Shown: positions 1-7,741 of the stretch, in pieces | Layout: the number at the start of each line of letters is the position of its first letter | How positions within the stretch are numbered: the first letter of the stretch is position 1 | Source: DATMBF01 sp035559595 | GTDB taxonomy: Bacteria > Bacteroidota > Ignavibacteria > UBA10030 | DNA length: 46,267 nucleotides | NCBI GenBank assembly: GCA_035559595.1 | Contig: DATMBF010000012.1 | Location: 1-46,267 of the forward strand | Reading direction: 5' to 3' | Made by a program: the position numbers and the translations under genes | The notes under the pieces: generated by a model | Told to the model about the DNA's origin: nothing | Databases searched by the model: none | Seen by the model: only the letters and a program-made list of their open reading frames with translations

Positions 1-657
1 CTCCCCCCGTTCATTCACCAACTGGCCTAATGCTCCCCCCTGGATGATCCGTAGCACCGTCGGATAGTTCGGGTGCCAGACCGTCCCACTGCAGGGGGCC
101 GCCTCATAGTCCTTGAGCTCGAAAAACTCCGTTGAACCCCATCGGTTCACCTCCACACTCGGAGAATCAAAACCCCTCCATCCCAAGCGAAATGAACTAT
201 ACAGCGTGAAATTGCTGTATCCACTGATACTGCAGCCATTGGTGCAATTCAGTTCCCCCTCCGATTGATCGATCAATACCTCATCTAAATAATACCGGTA
301 GCGTAAGCTAACGCTGGCCCCTTTCAGCCGGAGGAACGTCCCTTGCTGGACTGTCCCACTCTTGACCGAAAGACTCAGTGTCGTCCTCCCTACAGAAACA
401 CTTGCGCTGACCGATTGACCACAGTTTGCCAAACTGATGAAATGAATCGCTGAAGGCTCGAGCTCTCCCATGACATCGATCTCACGGCGGAGCGTCGCTC
501 CCACCGTCGAAAACGCTGGGGACTCTTGAATCGCCTTCGGTTCTATCCGAACCGTGTCACGAATTATGACCTGTGCACTGGAGGAATACCCAAGAAGAAC
601 GACAAGTGTGCCGAGTCCAGCACAGACTCCTCGGCCAGAACGGTTCCCCAACCCCAT
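1..657 (-). CDS. Secreted protein of unknown function, 3' end cut by window edge
   Basis: An open frame of 219 codons runs from an ATG at 657 to the window edge with no stop, so the C-terminal part is missing. The ATG is preceded by AGGGAG about ten bases upstream. The first 29 residues look like a signal peptide: an Arg near the N-terminus, a hydrophobic stretch ending LLGYSSSA, then Q. The mature part is rich in Ser, Thr and Val in short alternating stretches that suggest beta structure, with cysteines at about 79, 138, 142 and 189 that could form disulfides outside the cytoplasm. I do not recognise the family. It lies downstream of groEL in the same direction but beyond a terminator, so it is probably a separate unit. 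Confidence is good that it is a real gene; the function is unknown. Confidence 0.7.
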   Translation of the reverse strand, partial: MGLGNRSGRGVCAGLGTLVVLLGYSSSAQVIIRDTVRIEPKAIQESPAFSTVGATLRREIDVMGELEPSAIHFISLANCGQSVSASVSVGRTTLSLSVKSGTVQQGTFLRLKGASVSLRYRYYLDEVLIDQSEGELNCTNGCSISGYSNFTLYSSFRLGWRGFDSPSVEVNRWGSTEFFELKDYEAAPCSGTVWHPNYPTVLRIIQGGALGQLVNERGE

Positions 658-754
658 AGCTTTGAAGCTCCCTTGAAAGTGGTTTTCTCCATGAAGTGGA
701 TTTCAGCGGGAGTATGAGAAAAGTTGCGATAATTGTCAAGTCCAACATATCCCC

Positions 755-802
755 AAAAAAACACAGAACCCCTTCTCCCAAAACTGCTGGAAGAAGGGGT
801 TC
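755..802 (-). terminator. Intrinsic terminator after groEL
   Basis: Read on the minus strand, an 11 bp GC-rich stem (GAACCCCTTCT pairing with AGAAGGGGTTC) closes a loop of about 15 bases. It is followed within four bases by seven T residues at 761-755. It lies 45 bases past the groEL stop codon. Confidence 0.85.
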
Positions 803-846
803 TTCTGAAGCCATCCGAATCGGTACTGCTGATTCGGCCCTAGCGT

Positions 847-2481
847 TTAGTACATGTCACCCATTCCGCCGCCGTGTGGCATTGGGGGTGCCTTTTCCTT
901 TTCCGGCTTCTCAACGATGGTCGCCTCTGTTGTCAGGAGCAGGCTGGCAACGCTCGCTGCGTTCTCCAACGCAATCCGGGCAACCTTGGTCGGATCGATG
1001 ACGCCCGACTTGATCAGGTTCTCATACTGCTCGGTTTGCGCGTTGAAGCCGAAGTCGTCTTTGCCCTCCTTGACTTTGTTGACAACCACGGAGCCTTCGA
1101 GGCCGGCGTTCTCAACGATCTGCCGGATCGGCTCTTCGAGTGACCGACGGATGATCTCCACGCCGGTCCGCTGATCCTCATTCTCGACCTTGACATCATC
1201 GAGCTTCTTCAGACAACGCAGATACGCCACGCCGCCACCGGGGATAATGCCCTCTTCGACCGCAGCGCGGGTGGCATGAAGAGCATCCTCAACACGAGCT
1301 TTCTTCTCCTTCATCTCCACCTCGGTCGAAGCTCCGATCTTGATCACCGCGACACCTCCGGAGAGCTTCGCCAGACGCTCCTGCAGCTTCTCGCGGTCGT
1401 AATCGGATGTGGTCTTGTCAATCTGCTGCTTGATTTCATTGATTCTCTTCTTGATGTCGTCTTTCTTGCCGGCACCTTCGACAATGGTGGTGTTGTCTTT
1501 GTCGACCGTGACGCGCTTGGCTGTGCCGAGGTAAGAGAGCTGGGCGTTCTCAAGCTTGAAGCCCTTCTCCTCGGAGATCACTGTGCCGCCGGTGAGGATG
1601 GCGATATCCTCCAACATGGCTTTTCGACGATCGCCGAAGCCCGGAGCCTTCACAGCACAAACACGCAGCGTGCCACGCAGCTTGTTGACAACGAGCGTCG
1701 CAAGAGCCTCACCCTCGACCTCTTCTGCAATGATGAGAATCGAGCGGCCGGCCTGCGCAACCTTCTCGAGCACAGGCAGAAGATCCTTCATCGCGCTGAT
1801 CTTCTTGTCGTGGATCAGGATGTAGGGATCCTCCAAAACAGCCTCCATCGCCTCAGCATCCGTCACAAAGTAGGGTGAGAGATAACCCCGGTCGAACTGC
1901 ATCCCTTCGACAACCTCTAAGGTTGTCTCCGTCCCCTTGGCTTCCTCCACTGTGATAACGCCGTCTTTTCCAACTTTCTCCATCGCATTGGCAATCAGCT
2001 CGCCGATGCTGCGGTCATTATTGGCGGAAATCGAACCGACCTGAGCGATCTTCTCTTTGTCGTCGCCGACCTGCTTGCTGATCTCCTTCAGGCCTTCGAC
2101 AACCTTTTTCACGGCAAGGTCGATACCCCGCTTGAGATCCATCGGGTTGGCACCGGCTGTTACGTTCTTCAAGCCCTCACGAACGATCGCCTGGGCAAGA
2201 ATCGTCGCCGTGGTTGTTCCATCACCGGCAACATCGGAGGTCTTCGAAGCAACCTCACGAACCATCTGAGCACCCATGTTCTCAATGGGATCAGTGAGCT
2301 CGATTTCTTTGGCAACCGTCACACCGTCTTTCGTCACAGTCGGTGCGCCGAACTTCTTGTCGATCACAACGTTCCGACCTTTGGGTCCAAGGGTCACCTT
2401 TACGGCATCGGCGAGTTGGTCAACACCTCGCTTTAATGCCGCACGTGCTTCTGCGTCAAAATGAATCTGCTTTGCTGCCAT
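847..2481 (-). CDS. groL: 60 kDa chaperonin GroEL
   Basis: This is the ATP-dependent cytosolic folding chaperone that forms the double-ring tetradecamer with GroES as lid. The 544-residue length is standard. It opens MAAKQIHFD and keeps the GroEL ATP-site blocks: LGPKGRNVV near residue 32, VAGDGTTTATILA near 85 and the GGGVAYL block near 413. The C-terminus ends in a short Gly/Met-rich tail (PHGGGMGDMY) rather than a long GGM repeat. The start is fixed by AAAGGAG upstream of the ATG. It lies 20 bases after groES and shares its CIRCE-controlled promoter, so HrcA repression with release on heat stress is expected. A strong terminator follows. Confidence 0.98.
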   Translation of the reverse strand: MAAKQIHFDAEARAALKRGVDQLADAVKVTLGPKGRNVVIDKKFGAPTVTKDGVTVAKEIELTDPIENMGAQMVREVASKTSDVAGDGTTTATILAQAIVREGLKNVTAGANPMDLKRGIDLAVKKVVEGLKEISKQVGDDKEKIAQVGSISANNDRSIGELIANAMEKVGKDGVITVEEAKGTETTLEVVEGMQFDRGYLSPYFVTDAEAMEAVLEDPYILIHDKKISAMKDLLPVLEKVAQAGRSILIIAEEVEGEALATLVVNKLRGTLRVCAVKAPGFGDRRKAMLEDIAILTGGTVISEEKGFKLENAQLSYLGTAKRVTVDKDNTTIVEGAGKKDDIKKRINEIKQQIDKTTSDYDREKLQERLAKLSGGVAVIKIGASTEVEMKEKKARVEDALHATRAAVEEGIIPGGGVAYLRCLKKLDDVKVENEDQRTGVEIIRRSLEEPIRQIVENAGLEGSVVVNKVKEGKDDFGFNAQTEQYENLIKSGVIDPTKVARIALENAASVASLLLTTEATIVEKPEKEKAPPMPHGGGMGDMY

Positions 2482-2501
2482 ATCACTCCACTCCTTTCAG
2501 T

Positions 2502-2798
2502 TTACTTTCCGTTTGGCATAATTGCGAAAATGTCGCTTTCCCGCATGATGAGGTACTCCTCACCCTCGAACGTCACTTCTGTGCCGGAATACTTTCCGTA
2601 GAGAACCCGGTCACCTTTCTTCACTTCCATCGGGATGTGTTTTCCTTCTTCCGTCACGCGTCCGGGGCCGGCTGCAATCACCTCGCCCCAAACCGGCTTC
2701 TCCTTCGCCGTGTCGGGTACGATGATTCCGCCCTTTGTCTTCTCTTCAGCCGGAGCGGGCTTGACGATAACTCGGTCTGCCAATGGCTTCAGAGTCAT
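2502..2798 (-). CDS. groES: 10 kDa co-chaperonin GroES
   Basis: This is the heptameric lid of the GroEL chamber. At 98 residues it is full length, opening MTLKPLADRVIVKP and carrying the mobile-loop region EEKTKGGIIVPDTAKEKP at about residues 18-35. A very strong ribosome binding site, AAAGGAGG, precedes the ATG. It is the first gene of the groES-groEL operon. A CIRCE operator and a consensus promoter lie 58-120 bases upstream of the start codon. Confidence 0.98.
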   Translation of the reverse strand: MTLKPLADRVIVKPAPAEEKTKGGIIVPDTAKEKPVWGEVIAAGPGRVTEEGKHIPMEVKKGDRVLYGKYSGTEVTFEGEEYLIMRESDIFAIMPNGK

Positions 2799-2855
2799 AT
2801 TGAACCTCCTTTGTAAATGATTGAAGTTAAAAGAGTTAAAGGATGGCTTGTTAGA

Positions 2856-2882
2856 TTAGCACTCTTCTGTGGAGAGTGCTAA
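2856..2882. promoter_or_regulatory. CIRCE operator (HrcA binding site)
   Basis: The sequence is TTAGCACTC, nine bases, then GAGTGCTAA: a perfect match to the CIRCE consensus inverted repeat. It sits eight bases downstream of the groE -10 box, over the transcription start, where bound HrcA would block initiation. No hrcA gene is in this window. Confidence 0.97.
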
Positions 2883-2889
2883 TAAGGTT

Positions 2890-2918
2890 AATATACAGGG
2901 AAAGGTCTGATTTGTCAA
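2890..2918 (-). promoter_or_regulatory. groESL promoter, sigma-70 type
   Basis: On the minus strand, TTGACA (2918-2913) and TATATT (2895-2890) are separated by exactly 17 bases, a near-perfect housekeeping promoter. The -35 box overlaps the last codons of rsmI, so groESL starts from inside the upstream gene's 3' end. Confidence 0.85.
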
Positions 2919-3595
2919 GAGCCTTTCCAGCCCTCAACGATAAGGACATACTCTCCCCGTGTGGGCTTGGAGCGGATCTCTCTGAGAACGGCGGAAATCG
3001 GCCCCCTAACGATTTCTTCAAATTTCTTTGTGATTTCACGGGCGATAACCACCTGCCTCTCCCCAAAAAGAGCGGCAATCTCATCCAGAGTCTTTAAGAT
3101 TCTGTGCGGGGATTCATAAAGAATGATCGTCCGGGTTTCGCGGCTGAGGGACTCAAGCTTTGTTTTGCGACCCTTCTTTACCGGGAGAAAACCTTCGAAG
3201 ACAAAGCTGTCCGTCGGTAGTCCGCTGGCGATCAAGGCGGAGACGAATGCCGTAGGACCCGGAATGGGGATGATGGGGATGCTGTTTTCAATGGCCTTTC
3301 GGACAATTGCGTGGGCAGGGTCGGAGATCCCCGGCGTGCCTGCATCGGAAACAACAGCAACTGACTGCCCCTGAAGCAATCGCTCGACGAGCTGTTCCGA
3401 CCGGAAGCGCTCGTTGCGGGCGAAGTAACTGACCATTGGCTTGCGAATGCCGTAATGATCCAGCAACACTTTGGTCGTGCGAGTGTCCTCTGCGGCTATG
3501 AGATCAACCGACGAAAGAACCCGAACGGCACGGTAGGTGATATCCTCAAGATTTCCGATCGGTGTTGCAACGAGATACAGTGTACCGGTAGGCAT
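2915..3595 (-). CDS. rsmI: 16S rRNA 2'-O-ribose C1402 methyltransferase RsmI, short form
   Basis: This SAM-dependent enzyme methylates the ribose of C1402 in the decoding centre of 16S rRNA. It opens LYLVATPIGNLEDIT, the family signature, and carries AAEDTRTTK near residue 34 and DAGTPGISDP near 84-93, both parts of the tetrapyrrole-methylase-type fold. It is 226 residues and ends just after the catalytic domain (TRGEYVLIVEG), while the E. coli protein is about 286 residues with a C-terminal helical domain. That domain is absent here rather than frameshifted, because the frame closes cleanly. The gene follows nadE after a 245-base gap in which I see no gene, and its 3' end carries the groE promoter. 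Confidence 0.93.
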   Translation of the reverse strand: MPTGTLYLVATPIGNLEDITYRAVRVLSSVDLIAAEDTRTTKVLLDHYGIRKPMVSYFARNERFRSEQLVERLLQGQSVAVVSDAGTPGISDPAHAIVRKAIENSIPIIPIPGPTAFVSALIASGLPTDSFVFEGFLPVKKGRKTKLESLSRETRTIILYESPHRILKTLDEIAALFGERQVVIAREITKKFEEIVRGPISAVLREIRSKPTRGEYVLIVEGWKGS

Positions 3596-3840
3596 GAGTA
3601 AAGACCGAAATTCAGAATCCAGAATGCCAAACGGAGCAAGATCTTCAAGATATAGCTTTCCCCATACCAGCGAGATCTAGCACTTCTCCTTTGGGAGGAG
3701 CAACATACTCCACAGTTGAGCATTGATCACAGTATCTTCTTGAGATGGCAAGAAGACGCGACTTTTCATGAGAAGCAGCTCTCGACAGATGAATCATCAC
3801 AACTCCGATTCCGCACTTCGCATTCTGCTCTCCGCACTCG

Positions 3841-4686
3841 TCACACTCCCCAATCCCTTGCGTAGCGGAAGTCGACATTCGCCGTTCGGTACGAGACCTT
3901 AGCGAGAATTGGAGGCCGGCGCTTGAACTGGCTTCTTCGGACCATCTCCCGGACCTTGTCGATGGTCTTCGGCCGGAAACCCAACTTCTCTAGCTCTTCG
4001 CCCGTCCGCCGCTCGTCGATCATCGCGTACAAAAGAGCATCGAGATCCTTGTAGAGAATCCCGAGTTCTCCCTCATCGGTCTGACCGGGCCACAAGTCAG
4101 CCGTCGGTTTTTTGGCGATGATCTTTTCCGGCACGCCCAGCTCTTTTGCCAACTGCCACACCTGGGTCTTGTAGAGATCGCCAATCGGATTCAACGCGCA
4201 CGCCATATCTCCAAACTGTGTCCCGTACCCCACCATCAATTCGGTTTTGTTGCTTGTACCGATGACCAGCGCTTTCTCCCGTGCCGAAACATCGTACAGC
4301 ACGATCATTCGCATTCGGGCCATGACGTTCCCCACTCGCACGCGATCGCTGATCTTCCTCGGCTCACAATACGCATCAACCATCGGACTGATGTCAACAA
4401 GTTCAGAGTGAATACCCAACTCCTTAGCAACGAGCTGTGCATCCTCGACAGATTCTTTGCTGGATGTTCGAGCGGGCATAATGACGGCCAGCACGTTCTT
4501 CTTCCCCAACGCTTCAGCTGTCAGATATGCAACAACGGCGGAATCCACGCCCCCGGAGAGTCCGACGATTCCCTTGCTAAAACCGGCCGCTGCCGTCTCG
4601 TCTTTGAGAAACTGTACCAGCAGATTACGCACAGTCTTCGCGTTTATGCGAAGCAGATCCTGGTGATCCTTACTCGGCGCTTCCAT
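3841..4686 (-). CDS. nadE: NH3-dependent NAD+ synthetase
   Basis: This enzyme catalyses the last step of NAD+ synthesis, amidating deamido-NAD+ using ATP and ammonia. The PP-loop motif SGGVDS is at residues 44-49 after a leading helix, and VIGTSNKTELMVGYGTQFGD is the conserved substrate block. At 281 residues it is the short ammonia-dependent form without the N-terminal glutaminase domain, so ammonia must come from solution or a separate amidotransferase. The start is two bases after the lat stop codon, so the two genes are probably co-transcribed. Confidence 0.95.
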   Translation of the reverse strand: MEAPSKDHQDLLRINAKTVRNLLVQFLKDETAAAGFSKGIVGLSGGVDSAVVAYLTAEALGKKNVLAVIMPARTSSKESVEDAQLVAKELGIHSELVDISPMVDAYCEPRKISDRVRVGNVMARMRMIVLYDVSAREKALVIGTSNKTELMVGYGTQFGDMACALNPIGDLYKTQVWQLAKELGVPEKIIAKKPTADLWPGQTDEGELGILYKDLDALLYAMIDERRTGEELEKLGFRPKTIDKVREMVRRSQFKRRPPILAKVSYRTANVDFRYARDWGV

Positions 4687-4688
4687 AG

Positions 4689-6122
4689 TTATTCTCCAGC
4701 CTGGATTTCCTTTAATGCCTGGCGAATGATTCCAATTCCTTCATCCACCTCTTGCTTCTTCAGATTCAGCGGCGGACGGAAGCGGATTGACCGATCGCCG
4801 CAACCGATGAGAATTAGCCCCTCTTCATACGCCTTCATTCTGAGTTGATCCCGATTCTGCGCCGTATCAAGGTCGATCGCACAGAATAGTCCGCGTCCCC
4901 GCGCGTTTGAAACAAGGTCAGGATACTCCTCCATCAGTGCCTCGAGCTTTGAAAGCAGATACTCCCCAACGATGCGCGCATTCTCGACCAGGTTCTCTTC
5001 GTTGATGATTTCGAGAATACGGGTGAAACGAACCATATCGACCAGATTCCCTCCAAACGTCGAATTAATCCGGCTCGGCTTATGGAAGACATTCTCCAAC
5101 ACGTCGTCAATACGCGTGCTACTGACGAAGCCGCAAATGTGTGTCTTCTTCCCGAACGACATCAAGTCAGGCCTCACAAAATATTCATGCGCCCACATCT
5201 TGCCTGTTAAGCCAACTCCGGTCTGTACTTCATCAAAAATCAACAGAATATCGCTCTCATCGCAGATCGTTCGGAGCTCAATAAAAAACTCCTTTCGAAA
5301 ATGGTGATCCCCGCCTTCTGCCTGGATCGGCTCGATAATCAACGCGGCAATATCATCGGGATTATTGATGATAGCCTGCTTGATCTGTTGGATCGCCAGC
5401 TCCTCTTCCTTCTTGACACGCTCGAGGTTCTGCTCATTGAGCGGAAAACGGATTGCCGGGTTATGGATTCTTGGCCATTTGAACTTCGGAAAGTAGTTTG
5501 TCTTCACCGGGTCGGTGTTCGTCAGCGAAAGCGTGTAGCCGCTCCGACCGTGAAAAGCATGCCGGAAGTGGATCACCTGCCGGCCACGTTCTTCAGTATA
5601 TCCCTTCACGAAGTTCTTTCTCACCTTCCAATCGAATGCCGTCTTGATGGCATTTTCCACCGCCAACGCACCCCCATCGACAAAAAAGGCGTACGGCATG
5701 TATTCCGGCTGCGCTATGTGGGAGAATGTTTCGACGAATTCCGCCATCTCAACGGTGTACGCGTCAGAGTTGGAGGGCTTGTTTACGGCAACCGTTGCCA
5801 ATCGCTCAAGAAAGTCTGGAGTCGTCATCTTGGGGTGATTAATGCCAACCGACCCGGAGGCAAAGAATGTAAAGAAATCGAGGTACCGCTTGTTATATCG
5901 CGAATCGTAGATGTAGGCGCCCTGGCTGCGTTTCAGGTCGACAACAAGGTCGAACCCATCCACCAGCATATGGCGGGAAAGTGTGGAATGAACTTCGGTA
6001 GGAAGAATGCGAATCGGGGACTTCGTCGTTGGTTTCTCGAGGGACTTGCCGGAGGCCGTGCCTTGTCCATCGCGTTTAATTGGCTTTTCATCCTTCTTGG
6101 TATCGATAGTTTTGGTTGACAT
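4689..6122 (-). CDS. lat: L-lysine 6-transaminase
   Basis: This PLP enzyme moves the epsilon-amino group of L-lysine to 2-oxoglutarate, giving alpha-aminoadipate delta-semialdehyde, which cyclises to piperideine-6-carboxylate. The 477-residue class-III aminotransferase has the cofactor Asp in FDEVQTG near 297. Its PLP lysine lies in SFGKKTHICG at 325/326, a form typical of Lat rather than ornithine or acetylornithine transaminases. The first 35 residues are a charged, low-complexity extension. AAAGGTG precedes the ATG. The dehydrogenase expected for the next step lies directly upstream in the operon. An 11 bp inverted repeat sits between the two genes, next to this ribosome binding site. Confidence 0.9.
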   Translation of the reverse strand: MSTKTIDTKKDEKPIKRDGQGTASGKSLEKPTTKSPIRILPTEVHSTLSRHMLVDGFDLVVDLKRSQGAYIYDSRYNKRYLDFFTFFASGSVGINHPKMTTPDFLERLATVAVNKPSNSDAYTVEMAEFVETFSHIAQPEYMPYAFFVDGGALAVENAIKTAFDWKVRKNFVKGYTEERGRQVIHFRHAFHGRSGYTLSLTNTDPVKTNYFPKFKWPRIHNPAIRFPLNEQNLERVKKEEELAIQQIKQAIINNPDDIAALIIEPIQAEGGDHHFRKEFFIELRTICDESDILLIFDEVQTGVGLTGKMWAHEYFVRPDLMSFGKKTHICGFVSSTRIDDVLENVFHKPSRINSTFGGNLVDMVRFTRILEIINEENLVENARIVGEYLLSKLEALMEEYPDLVSNARGRGLFCAIDLDTAQNRDQLRMKAYEEGLILIGCGDRSIRFRPPLNLKKQEVDEGIGIIRQALKEIQAGE

Positions 6123-6133
6123 GGTTCACCTTT

Positions 6134-6190
6134 GAGTTTTTCTGGTTTGTAAGCATAAGGAAGAAGGGTCTCACTCCCTCAGAAAAACTC
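6134..6190 (-). promoter_or_regulatory. Inverted repeat in the leader of lat
   Basis: GAGTTTTTCTG (6134-6144) and CAGAAAAACTC (6180-6190) are a perfect 11 bp inverted repeat with a 35-base loop, lying 12 bases before the lat start codon. In the transcript the downstream arm ends directly beside the AAAGGTG ribosome binding site. It could be a protein operator or an RNA hairpin affecting lat translation; no T-run follows, so it is not a standard terminator. Its function is inferred only from position. Confidence 0.4.
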
Positions 6191-6236
6191 CTGGTGTTCA
6201 TAGAAAGAAATCAAAAACAGCCGGCCTGTATGGAAC

Positions 6237-7730
6237 TTAGCTTTGGACATTGTCGATTTGTGCCCGTTGAAGTTTGCCGCTGTAATCGATATAGACGGTC
6301 TTCCATTCTGTGTAAAAATCGTACACCGTCCAACCACCCTCACGGTGACCGTTACCGGTCTCTTTCACACCGCCAAACGGCATATGCGCTTCCGCACCAA
6401 TCGTCGGTGCATTAATGTAGGTAATTCCTGCCCGAATATCTTGTATGGCCCTGTAGGCGTAGATGATGTTGTTGGTGTAGATGGAAGAAGAAAGGCCGTA
6501 TTTTGTGTTGTTTGCAACGTTTATTGCCTCGTCAATCGATTTGATTCGGAGCACTGAAAGGACGGGACCGAAGATTTCCTCCTTCGCAACACGCATGTCA
6601 GGAGTAACCTCACCCAGAATCGTCGGCTCGTAGAACCAACCTTTGCCGAGACCATTTGCCGACGGGATCTTTCCTCCCGTCACGAGTTTCGCACCCTCTT
6701 TTTGACCGATGCGAACATACTCGTCAACTGTCTGGCGTTGACCTTCGTTCACAAGCGGGCCGACTTCCGTCTCCGGTTTCAGCCCATCTCCAAGTCTCAG
6801 TCTCTTTGTCCGATCGAGCAGCATAGAAAGGAATTTGTCATACACTTTGTCATGAATGATGAGGCGACTCGTCGCCGTGCAACGCTGACCGGTTGTTCCA
6901 AACGCGCCCCAGAGAACACCATCGAGGGCAAGATCGAGGTTTGCATCTTCCATCACGATCTGCGCATTCTTGCCACCAAGTTCAAGGGAAACTCTTTTCA
7001 GCGAACGCGCAGCGACCTCGGAAATCTTCTTTCCGACACTTGTCGACCCCGTAAAGCTGACGAGATCGATCTCTGAATGCTCGACGAGTGCCATTCCGAC
7101 TTCCGATCCACCACCGTGGACAATATTGACCACCCCTTCGGGAACTCCCGCTTCAACAAGAAGTTCCACCAGTTTCGTCGCCGTTGCCGGGGTATCGGAC
7201 GCCGGTTTGAAGACAACAGTGTTGCCGGAGACAAGAGCGGGAAAGATCTTCCATGTCGGAATTGCCATCGGAAAATTCCATGGGGTCACCACCGCAGCGA
7301 CTCCAATGGGAACACGAATCGCCATATTGAATTTGCTTGGCAGCTCCGACGGAACCGTATGTCCAAACAAGCGGCGACCCTCCGTCGCAGCGTAGTAGGC
7401 GGTATCGATACCCTCCTGAACATCGCCCCGTGCCTCCAGCAGAATTTTTCCCATCTCCCGCGTCATGAGCTTGGCAAGCTCTTCCTTGCGAGCTGCGAGA
7501 AGATCGCCGACCCTGCGCATGATGTTGCCTCGTTGGGGGGCAGGAACAAGTCTCCATTTCTCGAAAGCAGCTCGAGCGGCCTTCACCGCCTCGTCGACAT
7601 CCTCTTTGCCGGACTTCGGGAAGGTTCCGATCACTTCGTCCCAGTTGGCCGGATTTCGATTCTCGAACGTCTTTCCCGATTTTGCATCCACCCACTTTCC
7701 ATTAATAAAATTCTGAAATTTCTGTGTCAT
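6237..7730 (-). CDS. NAD(P)-dependent aldehyde dehydrogenase, probable alpha-aminoadipate semialdehyde dehydrogenase
   Basis: This is a 497-residue member of the aldehyde dehydrogenase superfamily. It has the cofactor-site block TPWNFPMAIPTWK (149-161), FTGST (226-230), the general base Glu250 in LELGGKN and the catalytic Cys284 in GQRCTATSR. Sequence alone gives the class, not the substrate. Because lat follows immediately, the best inference is oxidation of alpha-aminoadipate delta-semialdehyde (in equilibrium with piperideine-6-carboxylate) to alpha-aminoadipate. A broader semialdehyde dehydrogenase role cannot be excluded. The start is 11 bases after the purB stop codon, placing it in the purB-lat-nadE series. 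Confidence 0.88.
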   Translation of the reverse strand: MTQKFQNFINGKWVDAKSGKTFENRNPANWDEVIGTFPKSGKEDVDEAVKAARAAFEKWRLVPAPQRGNIMRRVGDLLAARKEELAKLMTREMGKILLEARGDVQEGIDTAYYAATEGRRLFGHTVPSELPSKFNMAIRVPIGVAAVVTPWNFPMAIPTWKIFPALVSGNTVVFKPASDTPATATKLVELLVEAGVPEGVVNIVHGGGSEVGMALVEHSEIDLVSFTGSTSVGKKISEVAARSLKRVSLELGGKNAQIVMEDANLDLALDGVLWGAFGTTGQRCTATSRLIIHDKVYDKFLSMLLDRTKRLRLGDGLKPETEVGPLVNEGQRQTVDEYVRIGQKEGAKLVTGGKIPSANGLGKGWFYEPTILGEVTPDMRVAKEEIFGPVLSVLRIKSIDEAINVANNTKYGLSSSIYTNNIIYAYRAIQDIRAGITYINAPTIGAEAHMPFGGVKETGNGHREGGWTVYDFYTEWKTVYIDYSGKLQRAQIDNVQS

Positions 7731-7741
7731 AGCCGATTCCT

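Noticed and set aside
3736..3755. CTTCTTG/CAAGAAG inverted repeat in the nadE-rsmI gap
   Set aside because: A 7 bp stem with no T-run and no positional link to a start codon; weak.
3645..3878. Minus-strand open frame of 77 codons in the nadE-rsmI gap
   Set aside because: It overlaps the nadE 3' end in another frame, has no ribosome binding site, and a composition unlike a protein.
5301..6119. Long plus-strand open frame opposite lat
   Set aside because: Antisense shadow of a conserved aminotransferase gene.
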